Below, in pieces: positions 1-8,898 of a DNA stretch of 64,000 bases. The stretch is taken from assembly GCF_001623875.1 (NCBI RefSeq), contig NZ_LWAE01000002.1, forward strand, positions 62,001 to 126,000. Reading direction: 5' to 3'. The notes under the pieces were generated by a model. The model saw only the letters and a program-made list of their open reading frames with translations. It was not told the origin of the DNA and did not search any database. The translations under genes and the position numbers were made by a program. How positions within the stretch are numbered: position 1 is the first letter of the stretch; every line of letters starts with the position of its first letter. The DNA is from Clostridium magnum DSM 2767. GTDB lineage: Bacteria; Bacillota; Clostridia; Clostridiales; Clostridiaceae.

Positions 1-732
1 GATCCTAATGATCCAAAAGGTGAACCAGATCGTACTCTATTAACAAAAATGAACTGTGAAGTTATCCGTGAGGTAATGACAGGTATTACGAAATATACAA
101 AAGAAGCAATTATAATTCTAATTACCAATCCATTGGATACGATGGTTTATATTGCTGAAAATGAATTTGGTTATCCTGCTGGACGTGTATTTGGTACTGG
201 AACAATGTTGGATTCTGCTCGTTTACGTAAAATAGTAGCCGATACTTATCAGATTGATCCTAAATCTGTTACTGGTTATATGATGGGTGAACACGGTAGT
301 ACTGCATTCCCTGTTTTGAGTCATGTCAATGTTTCTGGTATTCGATTTAACGAATTAAATCAATATTTAGAAGCAACAGCAGATATTCAAGATCCTGAAG
401 TAGTAAAAGCTTCCGTTGTAAGTGCTGCTTATAAAGTGTTAAACGGTAAAGGTTGGACCAATGCTGGTGTTGCTCAGTCTGCAATTACAATGGCAAAAGC
501 AGTTTTATTAGATGAAAAGAGTGTTTATCCTGCTTCCACTACTTTACGTGGTCAATATGGTCATGATGGTGATGTGGCATTGAGTATGCCATGCATTATA
601 GGGCGTGAAGGCATTTTAAGACAATTACCTATAAAATTGAATGAATGGGAAACACAAAAATTAGAAGAATCAATTGCATTTATTCAAGCAACTATGCGTG
701 ATGCAAAAACTGGTCCAGAGTTTGCAAAATAA
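1..732 (+). CDS. ldh: L-lactate dehydrogenase, 5' end outside window
   Basis: The reading frame is open from base 1 and ends in TAA at 732, so only the N-terminal Rossmann part is missing. L-lactate dehydrogenase reduces pyruvate to lactate with NADH in the cytoplasm. Visible family features are the ITNPLDTMVY segment, the GTGTMLDSARLR segment with the substrate-binding Arg, and the catalytic His in MGEHGST. A Met at base 49 is internal, because the frame upstream of it still reads as LDH (ending RTLLTK). Malate dehydrogenase is the main alternative; the overall match favours LDH. A terminator hairpin follows at 826. Confidence 0.93.
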   Translation, partial: DPNDPKGEPDRTLLTKMNCEVIREVMTGITKYTKEAIIILITNPLDTMVYIAENEFGYPAGRVFGTGTMLDSARLRKIVADTYQIDPKSVTGYMMGEHGSTAFPVLSHVNVSGIRFNELNQYLEATADIQDPEVVKASVVSAAYKVLNGKGWTNAGVAQSAITMAKAVLLDEKSVYPASTTLRGQYGHDGDVALSMPCIIGREGILRQLPIKLNEWETQKLEESIAFIQATMRDAKTGPEFAK

Positions 733-825
733 AAATAGAATGTTTGGTGGGAAAGGCAAGTTCGGATGGAACTACACTTACAAGACTCCTGTGGTTCATT
801 AATTAATTTTATATGTACGTACATA

Positions 826-855
826 ATGGGGACCTAAAGGGGTCTCCATCTTTTA
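826..855 (+). terminator. Rho-independent terminator after ldh
   Basis: ATGGGGACC (826-834) pairs with GGTCTCCAT (841-849) with one G-U pair and a 6-nt loop, followed by CTTTTATT. It lies about 95 bases after the ldh stop. I see no gene in the rest of 733-1100. Confidence 0.75.
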
Positions 856-1100
856 TTGTAAATTCTTTGGTATTGCGATACCATTAGGTCTATCAATTTT
901 TAAAAACTTCATACTCCATAAAATAATAAGTCTTAAGATAAAATTGTATGCATTAGGTAAGTAAATCTTTTTATAATAAAACTTGAAATTATAATTTACG
1001 ATATGTATAATATATTTAATAATTGTAATGTATAAAGAACAAATGTTAAATATAATTAACAATATTTAAATACATTTTTATAACAACAGGAGGTTATTAC

Positions 1101-1652
1101 ATGAATCTGAATCCAATAATTGCAGAAAATCTTAAGCGTTTGAGATTGGAAAGAAATTTAAGTTTAGGACAATTGGCGGAATTGTCTGAAGTGAGCAAGG
1201 TAATGCTTTCGCAAATTGAAAAAGGAGATACAAATCCAACAATCAATACTATTTGGAAAATTGCAAAGGGCTTAAATGTTCCATACACAGTGCTGATTGA
1301 TAAACTTGAAGATGAAGCTTCTGTGGTAAGAAAAGCAGAAGCTGGATATCAGAACAGTGAAGATGGAACATATAGGGTATATTGCTATTATGGAAATACA
1401 CCACATAGAAATTTTGAATTATTTTTACTTGAATTGGATTCAGGTGCAGTATATACTTCTGTTGGTCATTCTGAAAAATCTCAAGAATATATCAGTGTTA
1501 TTCAAGGAGAACTTGTACTTACAACAAACAATGAGGAATATTTGTTGAAAAAGGAAGATTCTATTTGTTTTTCATCAGCAAATCCTCACACTTATAAAAG
1601 TTGTGGCAAGGATATTCTTAAAGCTATAGTTGTAAATTTTTATCCAATTTAA
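1101..1652 (+). CDS. XRE-family regulator with C-terminal cupin domain
   Basis: A 183-residue cytoplasmic transcription regulator. Residues about 8-62 form an XRE helix-turn-helix (LKRLRLERNLSLGQLAEL, then LSQIEKGDTNPTINTIWKIA). Residues about 100-180 are a small cupin barrel (SQEYISVIQGELVL, then the late SANPHTYKS strand), which usually senses a small ligand. The start is supported by AGGAGG seven bases upstream. The gene is followed after 32 bases by an AlaX-type protein on the same strand, so the two are probably co-transcribed. The ligand is unknown. Confidence 0.88.
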   Translation: MNLNPIIAENLKRLRLERNLSLGQLAELSEVSKVMLSQIEKGDTNPTINTIWKIAKGLNVPYTVLIDKLEDEASVVRKAEAGYQNSEDGTYRVYCYYGNTPHRNFELFLLELDSGAVYTSVGHSEKSQEYISVIQGELVLTTNNEEYLLKKEDSICFSSANPHTYKSCGKDILKAIVVNFYPI

Positions 1653-1684
1653 TAATTTTAAATAAATTTTGGGAGGAACTAGAA

Positions 1685-2401
1685 ATGACTGAATTAATAT
1701 TTCAAAAAGACAGTTACATAAAGGAATTTGAATGTAAAGTTATTGGGGTAGATGTGGCTGAAAATGCTGTTATTTTAGATAGAACAGCATTTTATATAGG
1801 AGGAGGCGGGCAACCCTGTGATGTTGGAGTATTGGAAACAGCTGCAGATAAATATATTGTTAAAAAGATTAAGAAAAAAGGAAATGACGTATACCACTAT
1901 ATTGATGAAAAGACTCCTGAAGTCAATGAAATATGTACAGGAAAAATAGATTGGGAACATAGATATAAGTTAATGAGAACTCATACAGCTATGCATATTT
2001 TATGTGGAGTTGTATGGAGAGACTATAAAGCACAGGTAACTGGTGGAGATATGGATTGTCTTAAAGGAAGAATGGACTTTGAGTTTGAAAACTTTGATAA
2101 GGCATTAGTAGAGGAAATTGAGGAGAAGGTTAATAAGGAAGTACAATGTAAAAGAGATATTAAGGTAAATATTTTAGGTAGAGAAGAGGCTTTTAAAATT
2201 CCTGACTTAATAAGAACGAAAATAAATCTGTTGCCAGAAGGAATTAAGCAAATAAGAACAGTTGAAATTGAGGGATTAGATCTTCAAGCAGACGGAGGAA
2301 CTCATGTAAAAAATACTCTTGAAGTTGGAAAAATAAAAATAGTGGACTATAAAAGCAAAGGAAAAACCAATAAGAGAATATATGTTGAAATAGAAGGCTA
2401 G
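1685..2401 (+). CDS. alaX: Alanyl-tRNA editing protein, AlaX-M type
   Basis: A 238-residue free-standing relative of the AlaRS editing domain; the family hydrolyses Ser-tRNA(Ala) or Gly-tRNA(Ala) in trans. The first zinc-binding motif HTAMH lies at about residues 100-104, and the second half-motif DGGTHV at about 205-210. The N-terminal part (FYIGGGGQPCD) matches the beta-barrel domain found in AlaX-M and absent from AlaX-S, and the length fits AlaX-M. A GGGAGG site lies upstream of the ATG. It probably shares a transcript with the XRE-cupin gene before it. Confidence 0.9.
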   Translation: MTELIFQKDSYIKEFECKVIGVDVAENAVILDRTAFYIGGGGQPCDVGVLETAADKYIVKKIKKKGNDVYHYIDEKTPEVNEICTGKIDWEHRYKLMRTHTAMHILCGVVWRDYKAQVTGGDMDCLKGRMDFEFENFDKALVEEIEEKVNKEVQCKRDIKVNILGREEAFKIPDLIRTKINLLPEGIKQIRTVEIEGLDLQADGGTHVKNTLEVGKIKIVDYKSKGKTNKRIYVEIEG

Positions 2402-2624
2402 ATTAACAATGAAGAATATACTCACTGGTGGCTTAAAATACTTAAGTACTGATTTATTTTAAATATGTTCATACTTTGTGAAATAAAATTATATCTCAAT
2501 CTTCCTAAGTTGTGACGTAACAGTAGTTCTTTGTGAAGAAAAAATATTAAGTTGATTTAAATCTACTACTATGTTAAACTAGGCCTATAAGTTGCAACTT
2601 ATAAGTAATTAAATAATTGTATAG

Positions 2625-2744
2625 TTTTCTAGGGTTCCGCAGTTTGTGACTGGCTGGTCCGAGAGAAGACGCACATTTAATTGTGTACACGGAAGGATAA
2701 AAGCCTGGGAGATATTTTTATAATATTTCCTTAGGCTTTTTTAT
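2625..2744 (+). promoter_or_regulatory. Guanidine-I (ykkC) riboswitch with terminator
   Basis: Hallmarks of the ykkC class I aptamer appear in order: CTAGGGTTCCG (about 2629-2639), CTGGTCCGAGAGA (about 2655-2667), ACGCA (about 2669), ACACGG (about 2687), and GGATAAAAGCCTGGGAGA (about 2695-2712). The 3' part overlaps an intrinsic terminator in which AAGCCT (2701-2706) pairs with AGGCTT (2733-2738), followed by a T-run. This is the usual ON-switch layout: guanidinium binding keeps the 3' strand from joining the terminator. The next gene is an SMR protein, a typical partner. Confidence 0.9.
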
Positions 2745-2818
2745 TTTACTTATTTTAGAATATTGCTATGAAATATTATTATGGTAAACGCAAATACTTG
2801 TTTTTAGAAGGAGTAATT

Positions 2819-3139
2819 ATGGAATGGTTTTATTTAGTGATAGCGGGAATTTTTGAAGTAGGGTGGGCAGTAGGATTAAAGTATTCAGAAGGATTTACAA
2901 AAATAATGCCCAGTATATTAACTTTGGTAGGGATGATCGCAAGTTTCTATTTTTTATCATTGTCTTTAAAAAGTCTCCCAATAGGTACTGCATATGCAAT
3001 TTGGACAGGAATAGGCACTATTGGTACAGTATTGTTAGGTATTATTTTATTTAAGGAACCCATTAATATCATACGTATAGTTTGTATAGTCTTCATAGTT
3101 AGTGGAATCATTGGGTTGAAATTAATATCAATAAAATAA
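2819..3139 (+). CDS. gdx: SMR-family guanidinium exporter (Gdx/SugE type)
   Basis: A 106-residue integral membrane protein with four predicted TM helices, normal length for small multidrug resistance proteins. The conserved Glu of TM1 is in IAGIFEVGWAVGLKYSEGF, and TM3 carries GTAYAIWTGIGTIG, the pattern of the SugE/Gdx branch. I place the start at the ATG at 2819, behind AGAAGGAG, and not at an upstream in-frame ATG at 2768 that lacks a ribosome site. The guanidine-I riboswitch immediately upstream implies guanidinium/proton antiport, induced by guanidinium. Confidence 0.92.
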   Translation: MEWFYLVIAGIFEVGWAVGLKYSEGFTKIMPSILTLVGMIASFYFLSLSLKSLPIGTAYAIWTGIGTIGTVLLGIILFKEPINIIRIVCIVFIVSGIIGLKLISIK

Positions 3140-3194
3140 TCCGCTAATTAAAAAATAAGAAACAACTAATAAAGAAGTATTAATAAAGTAATTT

Positions 3195-3253
3195 CAGGGA
3201 GTTAAAGTCCTAAATGTAACGGGCAAACTGCCCAGTGTTTCGAGTGAAAGGAG
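3195..3253 (+). repeat. Structured palindromic element abutting the radical SAM ribosome site
   Basis: GTTAAAGTCC-TAAAT is followed by a shortened pairing partner (GTAAC), then a hairpin GGGCA-aac-TGCCC (3221-3233), then AGTGTTTCGAG and AAAGGAG, which is the ribosome site of the next gene. A fuller version is at 51981-52066, and a related design is at 10846-10971 and 27102-27226. It could be a mobile-element end of the IS200/IS605 type or a cis-acting RNA. Confidence 0.6.
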
Positions 3254-3262
3254 AAAAAGGTG

Positions 3263-3979
3263 ATGAGTGGTTTCAGTTATAAGGATATTTATATTGAAGA
3301 TGGAAGGAGGGTGCTAGAAGTTAACATACTTCCAGAAAAGCATTGTAACTTTGACTGTATATTTTGCCCTATTGGAAGGTCGCAAAATAAGGTAGATATC
3401 CAAAAGTCATTTGACAAAATAGATAGTTCATTGATTGAACTAGAAAACATGATAGAAAATACAAAGACAGAATTAATCTTTATTAACTCAAAAGGAGAAG
3501 CTTTAGTAAATGATAAAATTGGTGATATTATTGACCTAATCAAAAGTAAGGGAGTGCCTGTACGGCTACTATCTAATGGATATTTACTAGGTAGAGATGA
3601 ATATATAAAAATTGCTAATAAATGTGATGAGGTGGTTGGAGAGATAAAAGTAATAACAGAAGAAGATTTTCAAAAAGTCCAAAGACCGATTGAAGGATAT
3701 ACGTTAGAAGAATATATTTCTAACATGGTTTCATTTAATAAACAATACAAAGGGGAATTTATATTTGAAATTACTATCATTAAGGGCTATAACGATGATG
3801 AAAAATCAATTCAGAAGATAAAAAATATTATCAACGAAATATCTCCGAGCAAAATAATTGTTGCAAGAATGGAAGATGAAAGATTTAAGAAAAAACTTGG
3901 TATAACTGATGAAAGATTTGAGGAAATTTCAAAGGCATTAATAAACAGTTTACTTCATACCACTGGCCCATACACCTAA
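3263..3979 (+). CDS. Radical SAM protein of unknown substrate
   Basis: A protein of 238 residues. CNFDCIFC (CX3CX2C) near residues 29-36 is the radical SAM [4Fe-4S] motif; LIFINSKGEALVND and VRLLSNGYLL fit later strands of the partial TIM barrel. No SPASM-type Cys-rich C-terminus is visible, so the substrate is open. ATG 3263 sits nine bases from AAAGGAG; GTG 3260 is an alternative start. Two pieces of this gene recur at 8888-8977 and 18971-19047, each beside pieces of an Rpn-type nuclease gene. The final residues (LLHTTGPYT) may not be the ancestral C-terminus. Confidence 0.82.
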   Translation: MSGFSYKDIYIEDGRRVLEVNILPEKHCNFDCIFCPIGRSQNKVDIQKSFDKIDSSLIELENMIENTKTELIFINSKGEALVNDKIGDIIDLIKSKGVPVRLLSNGYLLGRDEYIKIANKCDEVVGEIKVITEEDFQKVQRPIEGYTLEEYISNMVSFNKQYKGEFIFEITIIKGYNDDEKSIQKIKNIINEISPSKIIVARMEDERFKKKLGITDERFEEISKALINSLLHTTGPYT

Positions 3980-3992
3980 ATATAGTAGGAGG

Positions 3993-4013
3993 CTAAGCGT
4001 AAATTACGCTTAG
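3993..4013 (+). terminator. Hairpin after the radical SAM gene
   Basis: CTAAGCGTAA and TTACGCTTAG are exact inverted repeats separated by one base, so the effective loop is about five bases. The T-tract after it is poor, so termination is likely but may be weak. Confidence 0.5.
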
Positions 4014-4117
4014 TCTTAAAAGAGGAATATATCTTTAAAGTTGAACTCTCATTAGTTACTATTAGTAAACTTATCTAAAATTATTCATCTAAATATTATA
4101 AATTTATGAATCTTTGT

Positions 4118-5230
4118 TCAACTATTAGTCAACTGATTATTTTTAAAGATCCAGCGTTTTACACAACAAACTATTAAAGTAATAGAAGGTATAACAATTT
4201 GTATCGGTATATGTATGTATTTTACAGTAAAATCTAACCCTAACTTTATATGCTGAGGATAATTTCGTGCTAATAAAACTGAGGCTATCGTTATAATAAT
4301 ACAGAAGGGTATGACAAGTACTTTTGTATCCTTTAATTTAAGTAGTTGGGTTGTTCCCAGCATAGATACATATGTAAGTATACTGATTTTAAAAAAAGCA
4401 CCGTAAATCATAAGTATTATTACAAGTATATCGAACCTATTTACAAATCCTCCAAATTTAATTAAACGCATTGCAAGTATATGTGGGAACAAAGTCAGTG
4501 ACGCATATTTTGCTCCTAAGGATATTATAAAAACTATATTCACTATACATAAAAGTATGCCTTCCACAATAATAGAAATATAGGCGACATTTTTTACTTT
4601 TTCTGGTTGATTTACATAAGAGTACAGCATAGTGAAGGCTACTGTTTCTCCATAAGGAAACGCCACTAGAGGCCATCCTTTTTTTATTATGTCTACAAAT
4701 CCATTTTCCACCAGGGGCAAAAGGTTTTTAAAGTGAGTAGCGTGAGGAGTTATTAATAAGAAAGTAATCTCAAGGATAAGAAATATGATAAAAATAAGTA
4801 TCCCCATTCCTGCTACTCTTGCAATGTTTTCGAAACCTTTGTAAAGGCCATAGGTAACTGTGGCCATTATTGATATATATATCACAGCGGGCGGCATATA
4901 TGCCATAACATCATTAAGTAAAAGTTCCACGAAATCCCTTAAGTCTCTTGCTGCTATATATGCGAAGTATACTATATAAGTTATACTAACTAAGCTTCCT
5001 AAAAATTTTCCTAGTATCTTAGGCATATAAGTTGCTAAAGTATCCTTAGGATATTTTTTAAACAGTGATATATAAATATATTGCAGAGCAATACCGGGTA
5101 AAATATAAATTAATATACCAATCCATACATCCTGCTGAAGTTCAGGGGTAAGAAAATACAATGCAGCAGTGGCATAAGGAAGCATTACCATAAGGCTAAA
5201 CAATTGATATTTTGATATTTTGATCTCCAC
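4118..5230 (-). CDS. gerKB: Spore germination permease, GerB/GerKB type
   Basis: A 370-residue polytopic inner-membrane protein of the endospore germination permease branch of the APC superfamily, with about ten hydrophobic segments and the family-like N-terminal segment ISKYQLFSLMVMLPYATA. GerB subunits form the nutrient-sensing part of a germinant receptor with GerA and GerC. The start is a GTG at 5230 behind AGGAGAAAAAGA. It is the last gene of a minus-strand operon in the order small ORF, gerA, gerC, gerB, which is the gerK arrangement of clostridia. Confidence 0.92.
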   Translation of the reverse strand: MEIKISKYQLFSLMVMLPYATAALYFLTPELQQDVWIGILIYILPGIALQYIYISLFKKYPKDTLATYMPKILGKFLGSLVSITYIVYFAYIAARDLRDFVELLLNDVMAYMPPAVIYISIMATVTYGLYKGFENIARVAGMGILIFIIFLILEITFLLITPHATHFKNLLPLVENGFVDIIKKGWPLVAFPYGETVAFTMLYSYVNQPEKVKNVAYISIIVEGILLCIVNIVFIISLGAKYASLTLFPHILAMRLIKFGGFVNRFDILVIILMIYGAFFKISILTYVSMLGTTQLLKLKDTKVLVIPFCIIITIASVLLARNYPQHIKLGLDFTVKYIHIPIQIVIPSITLIVCCVKRWIFKNNQLTNS

Positions 5231-5248
5231 TCTTTTTCTCCTATTATT

Positions 5249-6421
5249 TTATTGTTTTATTGTTTTATTCAAACTTCCTGGTCTTTTAATACTTGAATGT
5301 ACATTTACATTTACCTTACAGTACTCAAACTCTTCATCCCATTTATCTTTAAGCTTTTTCCATTGTTTTGGATAACTTCTATGGATAACCTCACCAAAAC
5401 CAAATACATCTTGGTTAAGATCTTTTTGTGCAGTATTTATCGCTTCCTCTACCTCAGATTTTATTACATTATTTTGAATTTGATTAAGTTTATCCATTAT
5501 GTCTGGATTCTTCATTACATCTAAGTCCTCTGTCATCTCCCGTATATTAGAGCTATTTTTTATATCTATTTCTATTGTTGTACTATCATTTTCTAATATA
5601 GGTGTTATTTTAGTAGATGAGTTTATAATCAGCGTACTTAAGCTACCATTTTTAATGCCAGGTAATACTACAGCACTACGTCGTATTTTTCCTATCACCC
5701 ATTCTAAACCTCTCGTTTGCTTTTCATTCATAAAGCCTATTAATCTATCCTTTTTAAACACAGCGGTGCCTTCAATTTTAAAAGAATCCAAATTAGTTAT
5801 TTCATCAGTATTTTTCTTTATAACTGGAGCAATTGGTGCAGTACTCTCAGTTAGCAGCGCATTAGCAATATCTAGATTAGTGCTATAGGGTGCATATCCT
5901 ATTTTGTCCTGCCTCTCTAATATGTCTTCAATGGCAGCTGGCGGTAAGGGATTTTCAAGAGTTTCTATTTTCATTATTTCTAAAGCAGTTCCTTTGGCTA
6001 TCAGCATTGGAATATTGGGTCTCATTTGATACAGTCTCAAGGAGTTGTCTAAAATATTGTGTATGCTTTTCCTTGCAGTTTCTTCTCCTATAATAATGAC
6101 CTTATTATGAGAAAATCTTATTTCCTTACCAAGTTGTTTATTTAATTTATTTACTGCATGAAGTATTGTATCGCCAGTGGCAGTATATATTGCAGACTCT
6201 GTAGGTTTTCCCCCACCTCTTCGCATTGACATTCCTGAGGACTTTTGTGAAGATGATTCTGATAGTATTCTTATACTTACTATAAATTTTCCGTCTGGTG
6301 CAGTATCCACACCTAAAGCCATTACTTTAGCTAGGTTAACTATTTCTACTTTTTGTGCGCATCCTGAACAAAAAGATGTAAGCGTAATAATCAAAAATAT
6401 ACTTAAAAGCCTTTTTTTCAT
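5249..6421 (-). CDS. gerKC: Ger(x)C-family germination lipoprotein, GerKC type
   Basis: A 390-residue secreted lipoprotein. The N-terminus has a basic start (MKKR), a hydrophobic stretch and the lipobox FCSGC, so the mature protein begins at that Cys. The body matches GerC germinant-receptor subunits (LAKVMALGVDTAPDGK near the lipid anchor, FSHNKVIIIGEETA later). An in-frame ATG at 6436 would add five residues; I prefer 6421 because it gives a standard signal peptide. It lies between the gerA- and gerB-type genes in one operon. Confidence 0.9.
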   Translation of the reverse strand: MKKRLLSIFLIITLTSFCSGCAQKVEIVNLAKVMALGVDTAPDGKFIVSIRILSESSSQKSSGMSMRRGGGKPTESAIYTATGDTILHAVNKLNKQLGKEIRFSHNKVIIIGEETARKSIHNILDNSLRLYQMRPNIPMLIAKGTALEIMKIETLENPLPPAAIEDILERQDKIGYAPYSTNLDIANALLTESTAPIAPVIKKNTDEITNLDSFKIEGTAVFKKDRLIGFMNEKQTRGLEWVIGKIRRSAVVLPGIKNGSLSTLIINSSTKITPILENDSTTIEIDIKNSSNIREMTEDLDVMKNPDIMDKLNQIQNNVIKSEVEEAINTAQKDLNQDVFGFGEVIHRSYPKQWKKLKDKWDEEFEYCKVNVNVHSSIKRPGSLNKTIKQ

Positions 6422-6450
6422 AATTTTCACATCCATCTAAAAGTATTGAA

Positions 6451-8013
6451 TCACTTAGTTTTATCCCTTTTCTGTCTGCGTGTGGAATTTATCCAGGTCA
6501 TTATTTTAGGTCTATTTTTCATAGCAGGAGCTGGGGATCTTACAATAGCGTCACCTAATTCATCTTTTACTAATGGCATTATTGGAGCCATATAAGGTAC
6601 CCCAAAAGAACGCTTAGAGGTAAAGTTTATTAATAAAATTGCAAATCCGCAATTTAATCCCAATAGACCTAAAGTTCCACCCAAAATTATAAATATATAA
6701 CGTGGTATCAAAATTGACATATACATCTCAGGATATCCTAATGTAAAAGAGGATATGCCTGTAAATGCCACAACTATTACCATTAGTTCGCTGACTAGTC
6801 CTGCACCAACTGCTGCCTCTCCTAATACTAAAGCACCAACTATACTTATAGCCTGACCTAATGCTCTTGGCATCCTAAGTCCTGCTTCTCGTAATGCATC
6901 AAAAATAAATACCATGGTCAGTGTCTCCAAAAGAGCAGGAAAGGGAACGTTACTGCGGCCTTTAATTATTGTTATCAGCAAAGATGTTGGTATCAGTTCC
7001 TGATGAAATGTTATGATTGCAACATAAAATCCAGGCAACAGTATAGATATAAAAAAAAGGAAATACCTAATCCATCTATTAAAGGTTGTTGGAATATATC
7101 GTAAGTAATAATCTTCACTCCCCTGCAGAAATTCCATAAAAACTGCTGGAGCAGTTATAGCCGTTGGACTACCATCAGTAATAATTGCTATTCTCCCTTC
7201 TAGCAATTTACTCACAACTGCATCAGGTCTTTCTGTTGTAAAAGTTGAAGGAAACATGCTTTTACGAGTATCACTAATAAATTCTTGGAGATCATTACTA
7301 TCGAAAATAGCATCTGTATTTACTTCATTAACCCTATTCCGTGCTTCGTTTACTATCTTTGGATTAGCTATGTTTTCTAAGTAAATAATCATAACATCAG
7401 TTTTGGTATTAGTTCCAATCTTAATCCTTTCTACTTTTAGGTATCTGTTCTTCAATCGCTTCCTTATTAACGCTATATTAACCTCTATCGATTCGTTTAG
7501 AGATTCTTTAGGACCTCGCAAACTTAACTCTGTATCCGGTTTTTCTACAGGTCTGTTTGGTGGGCTTTTCAAACTAGCTGTTATGCTTCTATTTATTCCA
7601 CTGACAAATAGAGCTATATTTCCTTGTAATATTGAATCAATAATTTTATTCATGTCATCGTAAGTATCTGCTTTTCCTACCCCAAACAAGCTCTCATAAT
7701 AATTAATGTCATTGAGATTAGCGGTTACCCCTAATGGATACCTAATAAGTTTATCTATTACAGATTCTTCTATCATTTTTGGTGGAGTCAAATTGGCAAT
7801 ATAAATTAGAAAAGCTGGATACTCTGAGTTACTAGCTATATTTATTTCTCTTATCATTACATCTGAACAATTACTAAACACATTGTGCAGAAAATCTTTA
7901 TTCAATTTCAGCTCTTCTGATACATATATAGGTTGTTTCTGCTGATCCTCCATACTTGTAGTAGAATTAGTTGTGCTATTCATGTTAGAATTACTACTGT
8001 TTATTTTAATCAC
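6451..8013 (-). CDS. gerKA: GerA-family germinant receptor subunit, GerKA type
   Basis: A 520-residue protein. The N-terminal 280 or so residues are the cytosolic GerA domain; the C-terminal part carries several TM helices (FFISILLPGFYVAIITFHQ; EAAVGAGLVSELMVIVVAF). PTSLLITIIKGRSNVPFP and ALREAGLRMPRALGQA are characteristic. The first 25 residues are rich in Ser, Asn and Thr, as is common in clostridial GerKA. The start codon overlaps the stop of the preceding small ORF by four bases (ATGA type), implying translational coupling. Likely in the spore inner membrane with GerKC and GerKB. Confidence 0.94.
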   Translation of the reverse strand: MIKINSSNSNMNSTTNSTTSMEDQQKQPIYVSEELKLNKDFLHNVFSNCSDVMIREINIASNSEYPAFLIYIANLTPPKMIEESVIDKLIRYPLGVTANLNDINYYESLFGVGKADTYDDMNKIIDSILQGNIALFVSGINRSITASLKSPPNRPVEKPDTELSLRGPKESLNESIEVNIALIRKRLKNRYLKVERIKIGTNTKTDVMIIYLENIANPKIVNEARNRVNEVNTDAIFDSNDLQEFISDTRKSMFPSTFTTERPDAVVSKLLEGRIAIITDGSPTAITAPAVFMEFLQGSEDYYLRYIPTTFNRWIRYFLFFISILLPGFYVAIITFHQELIPTSLLITIIKGRSNVPFPALLETLTMVFIFDALREAGLRMPRALGQAISIVGALVLGEAAVGAGLVSELMVIVVAFTGISSFTLGYPEMYMSILIPRYIFIILGGTLGLLGLNCGFAILLINFTSKRSFGVPYMAPIMPLVKDELGDAIVRSPAPAMKNRPKIMTWINSTRRQKRDKTK

Positions 8014-8285
8014 CTACTTTTAATTATCTCATAACTAGTATTTTCATGATGTGCTAATATATACACTTTCTTACTATTACGCCTATTTATACAAAAAAGG
8101 AGCAGCATTTTATTTCTGCCGCCTTTAGGCTCTCTTATCTTGTATTGCCTCTGTTGACTAATTACCTTCACCATTTCATCTATCCGGTGGCTAAAGTCTG
8201 TATGTTCTATAGAAACTGGATACTTTTTAATGTCTTCTTCTGAATTGGAATAAAGCACCACTGATTTCTGTAACTTATTTCCCAT
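8010..8285 (-). CDS. Small protein at the head of the gerK-like operon
   Basis: A 91-residue soluble, basic protein with no signal peptide or TM segment; I do not recognise a family. It is the first gene of the operon and overlaps gerKA by four bases, so it is probably translated and coupled to the receptor. The C-terminal half (MLLLFCINRRNSKKVYILAHHE) reads like a beta-rich domain. A role in germination is inferred only from position. Confidence 0.65.
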   Translation of the reverse strand: MGNKLQKSVVLYSNSEEDIKKYPVSIEHTDFSHRIDEMVKVISQQRQYKIREPKGGRNKMLLLFCINRRNSKKVYILAHHENTSYEIIKSR

Positions 8286-8472
8286 ATGTGCTTCCTCATA
8301 GATGCTATTGTTGTATTACATTCATATTACAACAATATTGTAAAAATATTACGTGAGTAACGCAACTGTATTTTCTAAAAGGGGTGCCACCAACATTTTC
8401 AACAAAACCACGTTAAAGGCTAAACTGAATATAATATATAACATTGTACAAATTATATTCAGAGGTGATAAC

Positions 8473-8898
8473 ATGAGAAAAAAATTAGTTATAATATTTA
8501 CTATTATACTTTTCACAATAGCTTTTACTAATAGATTTTGCTCTACCACTTATGCTAACGATAAGAACACTTTTTTTAATGCAGTCAATATAAATCAAGA
8601 TGAATCTCAAGAAAAATTAGAAAATGACTTATTGCTTAGTGTTTTTACACCATATATATCTAAAGCAATTGAAAACTATTATGGTGAACTAAGGCAATTT
8701 GATTTATGGGATGCCAAAATTATAAGTATAAAAAGACTTGAGCCTGGGACATTTAATTTTGAAACTATGATTTCAGTAGCAACATTTAAAGGACCGCATA
8801 ATCCACCTTATGGCTTAGAGATGGTTACAATAAGATTTGATGATACTGGAATACATGTTGTGAATTTTAAACATAAAGATGTGTCGTTCTATGATTGA
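8473..8898 (+). CDS. Secreted DUF3888-family protein
   Basis: A 141-residue exported protein with an N-terminal signal peptide (MRKKLVIIFTIILFTIAF..., cleavage probably after TTYA). The mature part contains FTPYISKAIENYYGE and ISIKRLEPGTFNFET, which I associate with DUF3888, a domain of unknown function in spore-formers. The ATG at 8473 has AGAGGTGA upstream; an in-frame ATG 120 bases earlier lacks a ribosome site. Its end overlaps the start of the mosaic remnant that follows. Confidence 0.72.
   Translation: MRKKLVIIFTIILFTIAFTNRFCSTTYANDKNTFFNAVNINQDESQEKLENDLLLSVFTPYISKAIENYYGELRQFDLWDAKIISIKRLEPGTFNFETMISVATFKGPHNPPYGLEMVTIRFDDTGIHVVNFKHKDVSFYD

Noticed and set aside
853..1062. 69-codon minus-strand hydrophobic frame
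   Set aside because: AT-rich intergenic DNA, no ribosome site, no family; the ldh terminator is at its edge.
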